Shown: positions 44,127 to 53,081 of the stretch, one piece after another
Layout: every line of letters begins with the position of its first letter
Numbering within the stretch: the stretch's first letter is position 1
From: Azophilus sp026709365
GTDB taxonomy: Bacteria > Pseudomonadota > Gammaproteobacteria > Pseudomonadales > Azotimanducaceae
Direction: 5' to 3'
NCBI GenBank assembly: GCA_965200175.1
Contig: OZ241345.1
Span: forward strand, 372,001-436,000
DNA length: 64,000 nt
The notes under the pieces: model-generated
What the model was told of the DNA's origin: nothing
The model's database searches: none
The model's input: only the letters and a program-made list of their open reading frames with translations
Made by a program: the position numbers and the translations under genes

Positions 44127-44214
44127 GGTTGTGAAATTTAACCCAATTTCGTTGGTGGCTGAACAATTGGATTTATGCGGCTTGTATGGTGTAGGCCGCC
44201 ACTTTTTCGCGGAT

Positions 44215-47200
44215 TCAGGGGACTGAGTCGGACCGGCGGACTTCGTCGTGGATGGTTGGGGCATGGTCATTCAGGTCGAGAATGTCCCTGAGCACCTCGA
44301 CCCCCGCCTCCAAGGTGTGACTCTTGCGCATGGCCGCAAGGCCGCCTTTCCCAAGTTTCCGCCATACGGCTTCGTCGCAGTATGCGGCCTCTAGATGCTG
44401 CGCCCATTCCGCCTTGTCCCGCGCCACGAGAATGTGCTGCCCATCCTTCAGGCCCATGCCTTCGGCAGCCACTGGCGAGGCGACCACAGGGACGCCGTGG
44501 CAGAGGCTTGAAACGACCTTGCCCTTGGCGCCCGCACCGTAGCGCAAAGGCGCGACGGTCAGCCGGATGCCGTTGAACAGGCCGGCGAGGTCCTTGACGT
44601 AGCCGATGGCGCGAACGCCTTCCAGAGCGTCAAGCCGCTTCACTTCGGCAGGCATCTGCGCGCCGGCAAGGAGCAGTTCCGCACTGGGCACTGCGGCACG
44701 GAAAGCGGGCCAGATCTCTTGGACGAAGTGGCGTACGGCGTCCAAGTTGGGTTCATGCAAATAGTTGCCGATGAAAGCGATGCCGCGACGCTCTTCAAAT
44801 TCCATGCCCCCCACGCCGGGAATCTCGCGGATCAGTGGCAGGTGAAACACGGGTGTGTCGGCTACGGCCTCCGTGAGCAGCGTCTTCTCATGGTCGCTCA
44901 CTACGACGATGGCATCCGCCTCGCGCGCCAGTTGCAATTCAGTTTCCCTTGTCAGCTCCGCCTGCTTCCTAAGTTTTTGGGATTGCTCCCTTTCCGCCTG
45001 CCTGGCCTCGCGGATATGGTGCAGATCGACGGTATGGAAGACGACGCGGGCATTGGGGCAATGCGCTCTCAGGAGCGGCGCCCACTCCTTGAACACGCTA
45101 ACCCGATGCGCGAGCACGTAGTCAAACTCCCTGCCAGCGTACTTGAGGTAGCTCTTGAGCGATTTGCAATAGGGTGCGTACAGCATCTCGACGCCAAGTT
45201 GCTGCAGATCGTCCGTGTGAGTGCCCCAATACTCCAGATCTCGATGGCCGGCAAAAACAGCCTTGATCCGCAGGCGCCCCAGCATGCGGGCCAAGTTGAC
45301 GACGTCCACGGAGCCGGAGTCGTGGTCTGGCAGCGGAATGGCCCAGTCGATGACGAGCGCCCGGCCTTTCGCGGCACGGTCCCGGGCGAGTTCGGTCGGG
45401 GAGCCCGGAGCGGGATGGCTGGCCTCCAGCGTGCTTTGCCATCGCTTGAGGAACCTGACGCGGTTCTCCGCTTGGTAGCGCTTTTCGCCTTGGGAGAGGT
45501 CGGTGCCGGAGGTGGCGCCCTCGCTATGCACGACTTTGGCGAAGGGCTGGTAGAGCACCCTGTAGCCAGCCCCTCGGACACGGAAGGCAAGATCGGTGTC
45601 CTCGTAGTAGGCCCGAACGTAGTATTCGTCGAACCCGCCCAGTTCGCGCCATAGCGCCAGCGGCAGCATGATGGCGGCGCCGCTGCAGTAGTCCGCATCG
45701 CGAACGTAGTTGTACTCGGGCTTGCGCGGGTCGTCGGCGCGGCCGTAGTTCATGGCGGAGCCGTCGGAGAAGACGATGCCGCCCGCTTCCTGGAGGCTGC
45801 CGTCCTCGAAGTACAGCTTGGCCCCCACCAACCCCGCATCCGGAAAGCGGTCAAAGGTGGCCGCCAGCGCATCGATGGCGCCATCCTGAACCAAAGCATC
45901 ATTGTTCAGCAACAGCAAGTAGCGCCCCCGCGCTTCCGCAGCGCCCCGGTTGCACGAGTGGAGAAACCCCAAGTTGGTTTCGTTGCGCAGGTAGCGAACT
46001 CCCGGAATGGCGGGAAGCACGTCGCCGCTTTCGTCGGGGGAGGCATCGTCCACCACGATGACTTCGAACGATCGCTCATCGGTGATTGCGGCGAGGGAGT
46101 CCAAGCAAAGGCAGGTGATGTGGCAGTTGCCGTAAACGGGGATGACAAGGGAGACCTCCGGTTGCTCTGGGCATAGGAGTTCAATGGTCTCCGGCGCAAC
46201 CGGACGCCTGACGTCAACCGGCGCCACCTGTTTTGACTTCAGCGCGCCCCTGCCCGTTTGGGCGCCTGCCAAATATAGGGGATGAACGGCTGCCGCAGCC
46301 TCTCCGGGGTCAGCCAGCCGCTCCACGGCGTCGCGGGTTGCTTGCAGAAAGGCGTAGCCGTATCGTTGGTCGGGTTCGAGATAGGCGCCTTCCCCCCATT
46401 CGTTCCAAGCGTTGATGAACAGCAGCCGTTCATCGGGCGAGCGCTTCTGGGCCAACGTCCAGCGCATTGCGCTGCGCAGCCAACGGCCATAGCTTGTCGG
46501 CGAATTGCCTTGGAATATGTGAGCGTCGGCGTTACGGCGCGGGGTGTTGTCCCAGCCCGGCATGACGCCGCGCATCTGCAGCCAAGGCTGGTCGGAGTGC
46601 TCCCCGCACTTCTCGACGTAGTCGTTCCAGTCAAACACCGTGCCGCGAAAGTCGGAACTGGATGGCACTAGTTGGCTGGTGACCTCCATGGGCAGGCCGG
46701 TGTGCCAAGGGAATTCAATGGCGGCATCCATGTCGTAGGGCCTGGGATCGTGGATCTGAAAGGACTGCACCATGGCCATGAAGAGTTCGCCGATGCCGTT
46801 TTCCCGACACCACTGGCGCCACCTTGCGACCGTCTCGGCGGCGTTGGGCAGCAGTGCCGGACGGTAAACCAGAAGCAGCGGTCGGCCGCTGATCCGGATG
46901 TATCTTGGATCCTTCAGATAGCGGGAGATGTGCTCGATGAAGCGCAGGTCGTCTTCGGGCGAGTGCTCTTGGCTGATTAACACGTCCTGCTCCCGCCCGT
47001 CCCAGCGCCGGGTCCAATTTTCGTTGGCCCAGCAAAGGCAGAAAGGGAAGTCAATGGAGGAGTCGTTGACGTAGTTGATCAGCGGCGTCTCCAGCAGCCG
47101 GTGGCCACCGAACCAATAGAAGTAGAAACAGAACCCCCCGACGCCGTAGCGCTTGGCGATCTCCGCTTGGCGGCGTTGCACCCCCGCGTCGCGGAGATCG

Positions 47201-49005
47201 TAGTAACCCATGTCGATGGGCACCCTAGGCTGGTAGTGGCCGGGGAATTGGGGCTTTGCCGCCCGCACGTTGGTCCACTCCGTGAACCCCTCACCCCACC
47301 ATCGGTCGTTTTCCGGCACGGGATGGAACTGGGGCAAGTAGAAGGCGATCAGCCGCACCGGGCCTTCGGCAGCGGAAGCGCCCCGAAACTCCGGCACGAA
47401 TGCCGAGGTTGCGGGTGAGTCAACGGCAACCGGCTTCGATTTTCCGGACCCTTTTGATGCCGGTTCGGAAGCGACCCTGAGCCAGTGGCGCAAGCGGTAC
47501 GGGGTGATGGTGCCCACCCAGCGCGGCGCGTGCCTGCGGTAGAACGGCAGCATCGACTGGGCCGCTTTGCGGAATTGTCCGGTCCCGAGCCAACCGGCGA
47601 TCTGGGCTAGGCGGAACAGCTTGTGACGCAGCCATCGCAACCCAAGCTTGGCCCCGCGGAGCGGTGCCGTCAGCCGCCAGCTTGAAGAGTTCAGGATTGC
47701 CGCGATGTGCTGGTCGCGCGCGTTGACGGCCTGCAACAGCGACTCTTCCCGGCGCTTCCCGGCTTCTTTGGACGCCTGCAGCTCGCGCAGCGACTCCAGT
47801 GCCGCCTTGCGTCGCTCGGCTTCCTCAGCTTGGCGCGCAACCACCTGATTCAGACGCTCCATGAGTGCCGCGTTGCGTCGCTCGAGTGCCGCCTTGCGTC
47901 GCTCGGCTTCCTCAGCTTCGCGCGCAACCACCTGATTCAGACGCTCCATTTCGGCGCTGCGCCACCCGATCTCATCCCGCCCCTTGGTGACAGCCGCGTT
48001 CAGGGCTTCAATCAGCCCGCTCTTTTCCTGGCTTAGGCCCTTCTCGCCATCGAGGTCGGTGGACAGCTCCGCGACCTTTGCCTCCAGTGCCGACTCGTTG
48101 TGCATGGCGCGTCGTCCGAGCAGCAACGGGCGGCCGAAAAGCGGACCCAGATCGTTGAGGCTGGAACGGATTTCGCTCAGTGCGTCAAGATCGGCAGGCC
48201 GTTCCTCGTCAACGGACCACCGCTGCAGGATTTCCCAGGCATCGCCAATCCAGGGGATGCCTTGGCCGGGTGATTCCACTGCGTCCCGTTGGTCTGCGTG
48301 ATGGCGCAGATCAGGGGATAGGAATTCGCCGATGTCGATTTCGGCCGCGGTGGACAAGTTTGGCCAGGACAGGCCCAAGTGTTTTCCGATGCGCTCCGCC
48401 ACGCTACGCCAGTCCTCCAGAAGCTGGTCATACCTCACCGTCACCCTCCGATGGTCGCGGCTGCCCGCTTCGGCTTCCAGCACATGGCGCAGCCACAGCA
48501 GCCTGCCGATGGACGGATCGATGCCGTTCCGACGCATCAGGGATTGCGCCACATCTTGAGGATTGCGGACCGGCATGACGATCAGCGGAGTGGCGCCGGT
48601 GGATTCGATGACCTGGGTCCAGAATCCCATCAACAGACAGAAGCGGGGATCCTTGACGACATACAGTGGACTTGCGGAAAACTCCACCTCAATCAGGTGG
48701 CGAGCCTTCTCGAAGTAGCTGGCAAATGCAGGAGAGGCGTACCAGTCGGCGTTAAGCGTCTCCCACTCGTCCCAGCGCGAGCCAGCAGACTTTAGAGCGG
48801 CGTTGTTCAACTCGAACACACGCTGCGATTCCCAGTGACCACGCTCGTTGCTCCGGCTGTCCGGAGCCATGAGGTGTTTAGGCAGATCGCAACCTATGAG
48901 ATTGAGGGTTCGGCTCAGTGCTGAGGTGCCGCTGCGATGCATGCCGGCAATGACGACGGCTTGGGCTCGAGATTGCTTATCCGCCATGCGGAGTGCCTGC
49001 AACAA
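44215..49005 (-). CDS. Multidomain sulfotransferase / WbsX-like / GT2 / GT4 glycan assembly protein
   Basis: 1596 residues (ATG 49005 or 48987). Order: a sulfotransferase-like domain (about 10-260) with the 5'-phosphosulfate loop AGMHRSGTSALSRTL and VKDPRFCLL; a coiled coil (about 315-440) rich in RRKAAL; a WbsX/GH99-like domain (about 548-900) with AFYLPQFHPVPENDRWWGEG and ENWTRRWDGRE; a GT2 glycosyltransferase (about 948-1170) with SLVIPVYGNCHITCLCLDSL and VVDDASPDES; and a GT4-like transferase (about 1217-1590) ending APLRYGAGAKGKVVSSLCHG. It probably builds and sulfates a cell-surface glycan at the inner membrane. It runs divergent from manC. Confidence 0.85.
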   Translation of the reverse strand: MLQALRMADKQSRAQAVVIAGMHRSGTSALSRTLNLIGCDLPKHLMAPDSRSNERGHWESQRVFELNNAALKSAGSRWDEWETLNADWYASPAFASYFEKARHLIEVEFSASPLYVVKDPRFCLLMGFWTQVIESTGATPLIVMPVRNPQDVAQSLMRRNGIDPSIGRLLWLRHVLEAEAGSRDHRRVTVRYDQLLEDWRSVAERIGKHLGLSWPNLSTAAEIDIGEFLSPDLRHHADQRDAVESPGQGIPWIGDAWEILQRWSVDEERPADLDALSEIRSSLNDLGPLFGRPLLLGRRAMHNESALEAKVAELSTDLDGEKGLSQEKSGLIEALNAAVTKGRDEIGWRSAEMERLNQVVAREAEEAERRKAALERRNAALMERLNQVVARQAEEAERRKAALESLRELQASKEAGKRREESLLQAVNARDQHIAAILNSSSWRLTAPLRGAKLGLRWLRHKLFRLAQIAGWLGTGQFRKAAQSMLPFYRRHAPRWVGTITPYRLRHWLRVASEPASKGSGKSKPVAVDSPATSAFVPEFRGASAAEGPVRLIAFYLPQFHPVPENDRWWGEGFTEWTNVRAAKPQFPGHYQPRVPIDMGYYDLRDAGVQRRQAEIAKRYGVGGFCFYFYWFGGHRLLETPLINYVNDSSIDFPFCLCWANENWTRRWDGREQDVLISQEHSPEDDLRFIEHISRYLKDPRYIRISGRPLLLVYRPALLPNAAETVARWRQWCRENGIGELFMAMVQSFQIHDPRPYDMDAAIEFPWHTGLPMEVTSQLVPSSSDFRGTVFDWNDYVEKCGEHSDQPWLQMRGVMPGWDNTPRRNADAHIFQGNSPTSYGRWLRSAMRWTLAQKRSPDERLLFINAWNEWGEGAYLEPDQRYGYAFLQATRDAVERLADPGEAAAAVHPLYLAGAQTGRGALKSKQVAPVDVRRPVAPETIELLCPEQPEVSLVIPVYGNCHITCLCLDSLAAITDERSFEVIVVDDASPDESGDVLPAIPGVRYLRNETNLGFLHSCNRGAAEARGRYLLLLNNDALVQDGAIDALAATFDRFPDAGLVGAKLYFEDGSLQEAGGIVFSDGSAMNYGRADDPRKPEYNYVRDADYCSGAAIMLPLALWRELGGFDEYYVRAYYEDTDLAFRVRGAGYRVLYQPFAKVVHSEGATSGTDLSQGEKRYQAENRVRFLKRWQSTLEASHPAPGSPTELARDRAAKGRALVIDWAIPLPDHDSGSVDVVNLARMLGRLRIKAVFAGHRDLEYWGTHTDDLQQLGVEMLYAPYCKSLKSYLKYAGREFDYVLAHRVSVFKEWAPLLRAHCPNARVVFHTVDLHHIREARQAEREQSQKLRKQAELTRETELQLAREADAIVVVSDHEKTLLTEAVADTPVFHLPLIREIPGVGGMEFEERRGIAFIGNYLHEPNLDAVRHFVQEIWPAFRAAVPSAELLLAGAQMPAEVKRLDALEGVRAIGYVKDLAGLFNGIRLTVAPLRYGAGAKGKVVSSLCHGVPVVASPVAAEGMGLKDGQHILVARDKAEWAQHLEAAYCDEAVWRKLGKGGLAAMRKSHTLEAGVEVLRDILDLNDHAPTIHDEVRRSDSVP

Positions 49006-49443
49006 GGGCTCCTGAGCCCTTAGCGACTATCCAATGACCACAGGCAGTCATAGTTGCCGGCACCCGCCATCGTGGATTCCCGGTTCCATGCTTCCGGAAA
49101 CTCAGTTGGGTCAAGCGGGTTGCACCTCATCAATGGCATTGAGTTGCCATTTCGAGCCGCGCAGCTAATCGGAAACATGTCATCGCGAAAGTGCATGGGT
49201 GGGAGCCGTTGCGTGACTGGCTGGGGTGGGAGGCGAATGCCTCGTAATTCGTTAGAATACCTTTCATGCCCGCAGAGCCGCAAGCGCACCCGCTTCGCGG
49301 GTGCGTTGGAGTTTCGCTGGCGCGAAACTCTGCGCACGTTGCGCAAGTCAGATTCCGAGATGTTTCTGAGCCCGCACAGCGCGGGCAACAGCGCCGGCTG
49401 CATCTGCGGGATAGGGACTACCCGGTTGGATTGGCTTTGCCTT
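49006..49443. repeat. Gap between the glycan gene and oxyR, with palindromic repeat
   Basis: 49285-49390 is a well-preserved copy of the dispersed repeat: hairpin GCACCCGCTTCGCGGGTGC, core GGAGTTTCGCTGGCGCGAAA at 49308-49327, then CAGATTCCGAGATGTTTCTG and AGCCCGCAC. On the minus strand, 49020-49196 is open for 58 residues with natural-looking composition (ending NYDCLWSLDSR) just upstream of the glycan gene. It may be a tiny gene or a gene tail, but no family or ribosome-binding site was recognised. Confidence 0.55.
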
Positions 49444-50409
49444 ATGAACCTCCGCGACCTCAAGTACCTAGTGGCCCTCGCCGAGCACCGGCATTTCGGT
49501 CGTGCCGCCGACGCCTGCTTCGTCAGCCAGCCAACGCTCTCCACGCAGTTGAAGAAGCTCGAGGAAACCTTGGGCGTGACGCTCATCGAACGCAATCGGC
49601 GGCGGGTGATCCTCACTCCGGTGGGTGAGTCCATCGTGGCGCAGGCGGATGCCGTGCTCCGCAACGTCGATCAGTTGCTGCGGCTTGCGGATGAGCATCG
49701 CGATCCCTTGGGCGGCGACTTTCGCTTGGGCCTCATCCCGACCTTGGCGCCTTACCTGCTCCCCTTGGCGCTCGCTCCGGTGCGCCGGGCGTTGCCCAAG
49801 CTGAGAATGCGGATCACCGAGGGACAGACGGCCAGGATCACGCGGATGCTGCAGGCCGGGGCGCTCGATGCGGTCGTCCTGGCGCTGCCCTTGCCCGAGG
49901 AGGACTTGGTGCAGACCCCGATCTTCGATGAGCCGTTCCACTTTGCCGTCTCCGTTCACCATCCCAAGGCATCCCGGGCAGCCGTCGACGAGGCGGAACT
50001 GGAGCAGGAGGAGGTGCTGCTGCTGGAGGACGGCCACTGCCTGCGGGACCAGGCCCTGGCGATTTGCAAGTCCCGCAACGCGGTGGAGAACACCGACTTC
50101 CGCGCCACCAGCCTCGAAACCCTGCGCCAGATGGTGGCCGCCGACGTGGGCGTCACGTTGATGCCGGAGCTGGCCGTCAAGGACGCCGCCGCCGGCGTGC
50201 GCTACATTCCTTTCAGCGGCGCGAATCCACCCCATCGGACCATTGGCGTCTGCTGGCGGAGCAGCGCGACCCGCACGCCGCTGCTCAAGGAGCTGACCGA
50301 GATTCTCAGTCGAGCAGTGGCTGGTTGCCTTGATCGGGGGGCAAGGCTGTCAAACCAGTCGGCTTCGGCGCCCGGCTCCCGGAGCGGGCTCGGGGCGTCG
50401 TCCGGTTAG
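49444..50409 (+). CDS. oxyR: Hydrogen peroxide-sensing regulator OxyR
   Basis: 321 residues. LysR-type activator with N-terminal winged helix (MNLRDLKYLVALAEHRHFGR, then SQPTLSTQLKKLEETLG). The sensor region keeps both redox cysteines in LLLEDGHCLRDQALAICKS, equivalent to Cys199 and Cys208 of the enteric protein, followed by FRATSLETLRQMVAADVGVT. Start ATG 49444 gives the family N-terminus. The C-terminal 25 residues are a non-conserved tail. It is convergent, with a 4-base overlap, with the peroxide-linked cluster on the other strand. Confidence 0.95.
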   Translation: MNLRDLKYLVALAEHRHFGRAADACFVSQPTLSTQLKKLEETLGVTLIERNRRRVILTPVGESIVAQADAVLRNVDQLLRLADEHRDPLGGDFRLGLIPTLAPYLLPLALAPVRRALPKLRMRITEGQTARITRMLQAGALDAVVLALPLPEEDLVQTPIFDEPFHFAVSVHHPKASRAAVDEAELEQEEVLLLEDGHCLRDQALAICKSRNAVENTDFRATSLETLRQMVAADVGVTLMPELAVKDAAAGVRYIPFSGANPPHRTIGVCWRSSATRTPLLKELTEILSRAVAGCLDRGARLSNQSASAPGSRSGLGASSG

Positions 50410-50987
50410 CCCAAGTCGTTGAGCAGCGAGCTGCGAATCGCGCCGCCCACTTCCGCCTCGCAGGTCATGGCGGGATGGCTGATGCCGAAGCGCAGGCGCG
50501 CATCCTGGCGCAGGGCATCCACTTGGGCGGCGCTGAGTTCGAAGCGCAGGAAGTGGACGGCGGCGGTCTTGTCCTCGTTGGAGCGATCGAGGTCCTCATT
50601 GGCGATGGCGACGATCCGGTCCCCGTCCCCCACCTGGGCCCAGACGTGCCGCTCGATGTCCTTGAGTTGCTCAAGCGCCCGGCGCCGTTGCGCCACGTCC
50701 GGGTACTCGATCATGAAGGTCGCCTTCCAGTTGCTGCCATCCGGGATTAGGGGGTTGTAGGCCTCGATTTCCGCCTCGATTTCCGCCGGCTCGAAGATGC
50801 GCTCCACCCGCAGCATTTCCTGCACTTGGTACTTCATGGTGAGGAAGTCCTCGAAGTACAGCGTGGCGTGGGCGTTCAGGGACACCCTGCGATGGCGCTT
50901 GTGCGCAATGACCTGCCGGCGGAACGAGGGACGTTGCGCAGCGTAGGCTTCGAGGCCCCAGAGATTGGCGCGTGCAAGCTTGTCCAT
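50406..50987 (-). CDS. DUF3501 family protein
   Basis: 193 residues. Starts MDKLARANLWGLEAYAAQRP and contains HATLYFEDFLTMKYQVQEML, ERIFEPAEIEAEIEAYNPLI and DGSNWKATFMIEYPD, typical of DUF3501. The function is unknown, but in many bacteria the gene follows a rubrerythrin and an Fe-S oxidoreductase, as here, suggesting a common role in oxidative stress. It starts 8 bases after the Fe-S gene. Confidence 0.82.
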   Translation of the reverse strand: MDKLARANLWGLEAYAAQRPSFRRQVIAHKRHRRVSLNAHATLYFEDFLTMKYQVQEMLRVERIFEPAEIEAEIEAYNPLIPDGSNWKATFMIEYPDVAQRRRALEQLKDIERHVWAQVGDGDRIVAIANEDLDRSNEDKTAAVHFLRFELSAAQVDALRQDARLRFGISHPAMTCEAEVGGAIRSSLLNDLG

Positions 50988-50995
50988 CCCTGCCC

Positions 50996-52330
50996 TCAGA
51001 TGCCGTAGGCGAACCGGGCCATGGAGATGGGATGCTCGGCGGCATCGGCGTCCCGGTCGAGGGCGTGGCCGATCAGGCGCCCGGCCATGGGGCAGTCGGA
51101 GCCGAATCGGTCCGGCTTGGCCTGCTTCACGCGGTTGACCACCGGCCGGACGATTTTCATCGCCTTGGCGTAGGTCTCCGCCTTGGCGGCGTAGGTGCCG
51201 TCGTGGCCGGAGCACCGTTCGATGGCGGTGACCTCCGTGCCGTCGATGAGGTGCAGGAATTCGCGCGTCTTCAGGCCGATGTTCTGCACCCGTTGATGGC
51301 AGGCCACTTGGTAGGCCACCTTGCCGAGCGAATGCCTGAAGTCGGTGCTGAGCAGCCCGGCGCGATGGCGCAGCATCAGGTACTCGAACGGATCGAAGAA
51401 CGCCTGCTTCACCCGTTGCGCGTCCGCATCTTCGGGGAACATCAGCGGGATCTCCTGCTTGTACATCAGCACGCAGGAGGGGATGACGGCCATCAGGTCG
51501 TATCCCTCGTCGATGGCGCTCAGGAAGATCGGCAGATTGGCCTCCTTGGCCGCCGCCACCCGCTCCAAGTCCCCGAGTTCCAGCTTGGGCATGCCGCAGC
51601 AACGGGCGTCCCCCAGGATCTTGGCCGGGACGCCGTTGTGGTTCAGCACGGCGATGAGGTCCTCCACGATCTCGGGACAGTTGTGCTCGCCGTAGCAGGT
51701 GGCGTAGATGGCCACCTTGCCCGTCGTGCGATCCGAGTGCTCCGCCGGCAAGCCGCCACCCGCGATGCCCTTCACTCGCCGTTTGAGCGGCTTGGCCGCA
51801 AACTTGGGCAGCGGTGCCTCGGCGTGCAGCCCAATGACGGGCTCCGCGGCCTTGCGCAGCTTCGGCGACGTTGCGGCGGCGTTGGCCGCCTGCGCCACGC
51901 CGGGCGTTGACAGCACCTTGAACACGGGGTCGGTGCTGGTGATCAGACGGTCGCGCCAGCGGCTCTGGCCGGCCTTGAAGCGCTCCGCCTTGGCGCGCAG
52001 CATCAGGTGCGGGAAGTCCACGGCCCATTCGTGGGGCGGCAGGTAGGGGCACTTGGTCTGGGCGCAAAGGTCGCAGAGAAAGCACTGCTCCACCACCTTG
52101 GCGTAGTCCGCCTTGTCCACGCCGTCCACCTCCAACGTATCCGACTCATCGACCAAATCGAACAGGGTCGGGAAGGCGTCGCACAAGCTCACGCAACGGC
52201 GGCAGCCATGGCAGATGTCGAACACCCGCTCGAGTTCGGCGTCCAGGTCCGCTTTGTCGTGGAAGGCGTCGGACTGCCAATCGATCGGGCGGCGCTGCGG
52301 CGCTTCAAGGCTGCCTTCGCGAACGGCCAT
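50996..52330 (-). CDS. Fe-S oxidoreductase (HdrD/GlpC/GlcF-like)
   Basis: 444 residues. Two 4Fe-4S motifs (CHGCRRCVSLCDAFP and CFLCDLCAQTKCPY) are followed by two cysteine-rich CCG-type domains (CYGEHNC with ARCCGMPKLE, and ACHQRVQN with CSGHDGTYA) of the type found in HdrB/HdrD, GlpC and GlcF. It probably passes electrons to or from the rubrerythrin encoded upstream. Start ATG 52330 is chosen because the frame upstream (to 52675) overlaps rubrerythrin. It has no transmembrane segment. Confidence 0.88.
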   Translation of the reverse strand: MAVREGSLEAPQRRPIDWQSDAFHDKADLDAELERVFDICHGCRRCVSLCDAFPTLFDLVDESDTLEVDGVDKADYAKVVEQCFLCDLCAQTKCPYLPPHEWAVDFPHLMLRAKAERFKAGQSRWRDRLITSTDPVFKVLSTPGVAQAANAAATSPKLRKAAEPVIGLHAEAPLPKFAAKPLKRRVKGIAGGGLPAEHSDRTTGKVAIYATCYGEHNCPEIVEDLIAVLNHNGVPAKILGDARCCGMPKLELGDLERVAAAKEANLPIFLSAIDEGYDLMAVIPSCVLMYKQEIPLMFPEDADAQRVKQAFFDPFEYLMLRHRAGLLSTDFRHSLGKVAYQVACHQRVQNIGLKTREFLHLIDGTEVTAIERCSGHDGTYAAKAETYAKAMKIVRPVVNRVKQAKPDRFGSDCPMAGRLIGHALDRDADAAEHPISMARFAYGI

Positions 52331-52421
52331 GGTCCTGCTCTCGTCGTGGTGGCGTCTTGCGCCTTGGCGGCAGCGCAACGGGGTGCGGCGGCACCCCGGC
52401 GCGTTGCCAGGCCGTAGCCGG

Positions 52422-52838
52422 CTAGACCATGGCGTCCAAGGCTTTCTGGAAGCGATTGGCGTGGGAGCGCTCGGCTTTCGCCAAGGTCTCGAACCAATCG
52501 GAGATTTCCTCGAAGCCCTCATCCCGGGCGGTCTTCGCCATGCCGGGATACATGTCGGTGTATTCGTGGGTCTCGCCCGCGATGGCCGCCTTGAGGTTGT
52601 CGCTGGTGGTGCCGATCGGCAGTCCGGTGGCCGGGTCGCCGACCGCCTCCATGTACTCCAGGTGGCCGTGGGCATGGCCGGTTTCGCCTTCCGCCGTGGA
52701 GCGGAACACCGCGGCGACGTCGTTCTCGCCCTCCACGTCCGCCTTGGCGGCGAAGTACAGGTAGCGCCGGTTGGCCTGGGACTCGCCGGCGAAGGCGTCC
52801 TTGAGGTTTTCTAGGGTTTGGCTGTCGTTGAGGTCCAT
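52422..52838 (-). CDS. Rubrerythrin (diiron domain only)
   Basis: 138 residues. Ferritin-like four-helix diiron protein that reduces hydrogen peroxide. Iron ligands lie in FAGESQANRRYLYFA, STAEGETGHAHGHLEYM, AGETHEYTDMYPGMA and KAERSHANRFQKAL. The usual C-terminal rubredoxin domain is missing, so electrons must come from another protein, plausibly the Fe-S oxidoreductase 91 bases downstream. Divergent from the MATE gene across an AT-rich region with a Fur-like site. Confidence 0.93.
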   Translation of the reverse strand: MDLNDSQTLENLKDAFAGESQANRRYLYFAAKADVEGENDVAAVFRSTAEGETGHAHGHLEYMEAVGDPATGLPIGTTSDNLKAAIAGETHEYTDMYPGMAKTARDEGFEEISDWFETLAKAERSHANRFQKALDAMV

Positions 52839-52986
52839 GGGATTGCGTCTCCTTAGAGGTGGTTATGGCAAGTGTCCGCCATTGGTTGCGGAGCTAGGCT
52901 ACACGCAATGGCTTGGGCATTGCCATTCGAAAGTTTGAATCAACCCCATAGTCGCTGTCTATCAAAAATGCCGAAATTGGAAGTTT

Positions 52987-53005
52987 TCTTATATGATAAT
53001 CATTA
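52987..53005. promoter_or_regulatory. Fur-like iron operator upstream of the MATE gene
   Basis: GATAATCATTATC at 52993-53005 is a perfect inverted repeat and matches the 13-base right part of the 19-base Fur consensus; the left six bases match at two positions (15 of 19 overall). The region is AT-rich and lies between rubrerythrin (-) and MATE (+). Either or both could be iron controlled. It also argues for a MATE start downstream (53082) rather than the open frame from 52872. Confidence 0.6.
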
Positions 53006-53081
53006 TCGTTTGAACGCTTCGTCTTTGGCGCTGGCCATCCGGGCTACAATTGCCGCCTTCCCCCCAACGTGGCCGGTTGCC

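Noticed and set aside
49020..49664. 214-codon minus-strand frame upstream of the glycan gene
   Set aside because: Most of it crosses the palindromic repeat and the oxyR head; only the last 58 codons look protein-like, and these are noted as doubtful.
51006..52085. Extension of the DUF3501 frame upstream to 52085 as one 559-codon gene
   Set aside because: The upstream part is a shadow of the Fe-S oxidoreductase in another frame (Arg/Gly/Pro-rich); the DUF3501 family start at 50987 is clear.
52872..53081. MATE gene start at 52872, adding 70 residues
   Set aside because: The extra region contains the AT-rich Fur-like operator and does not resemble a transporter N-terminus; GTG 53082 gives the family start.
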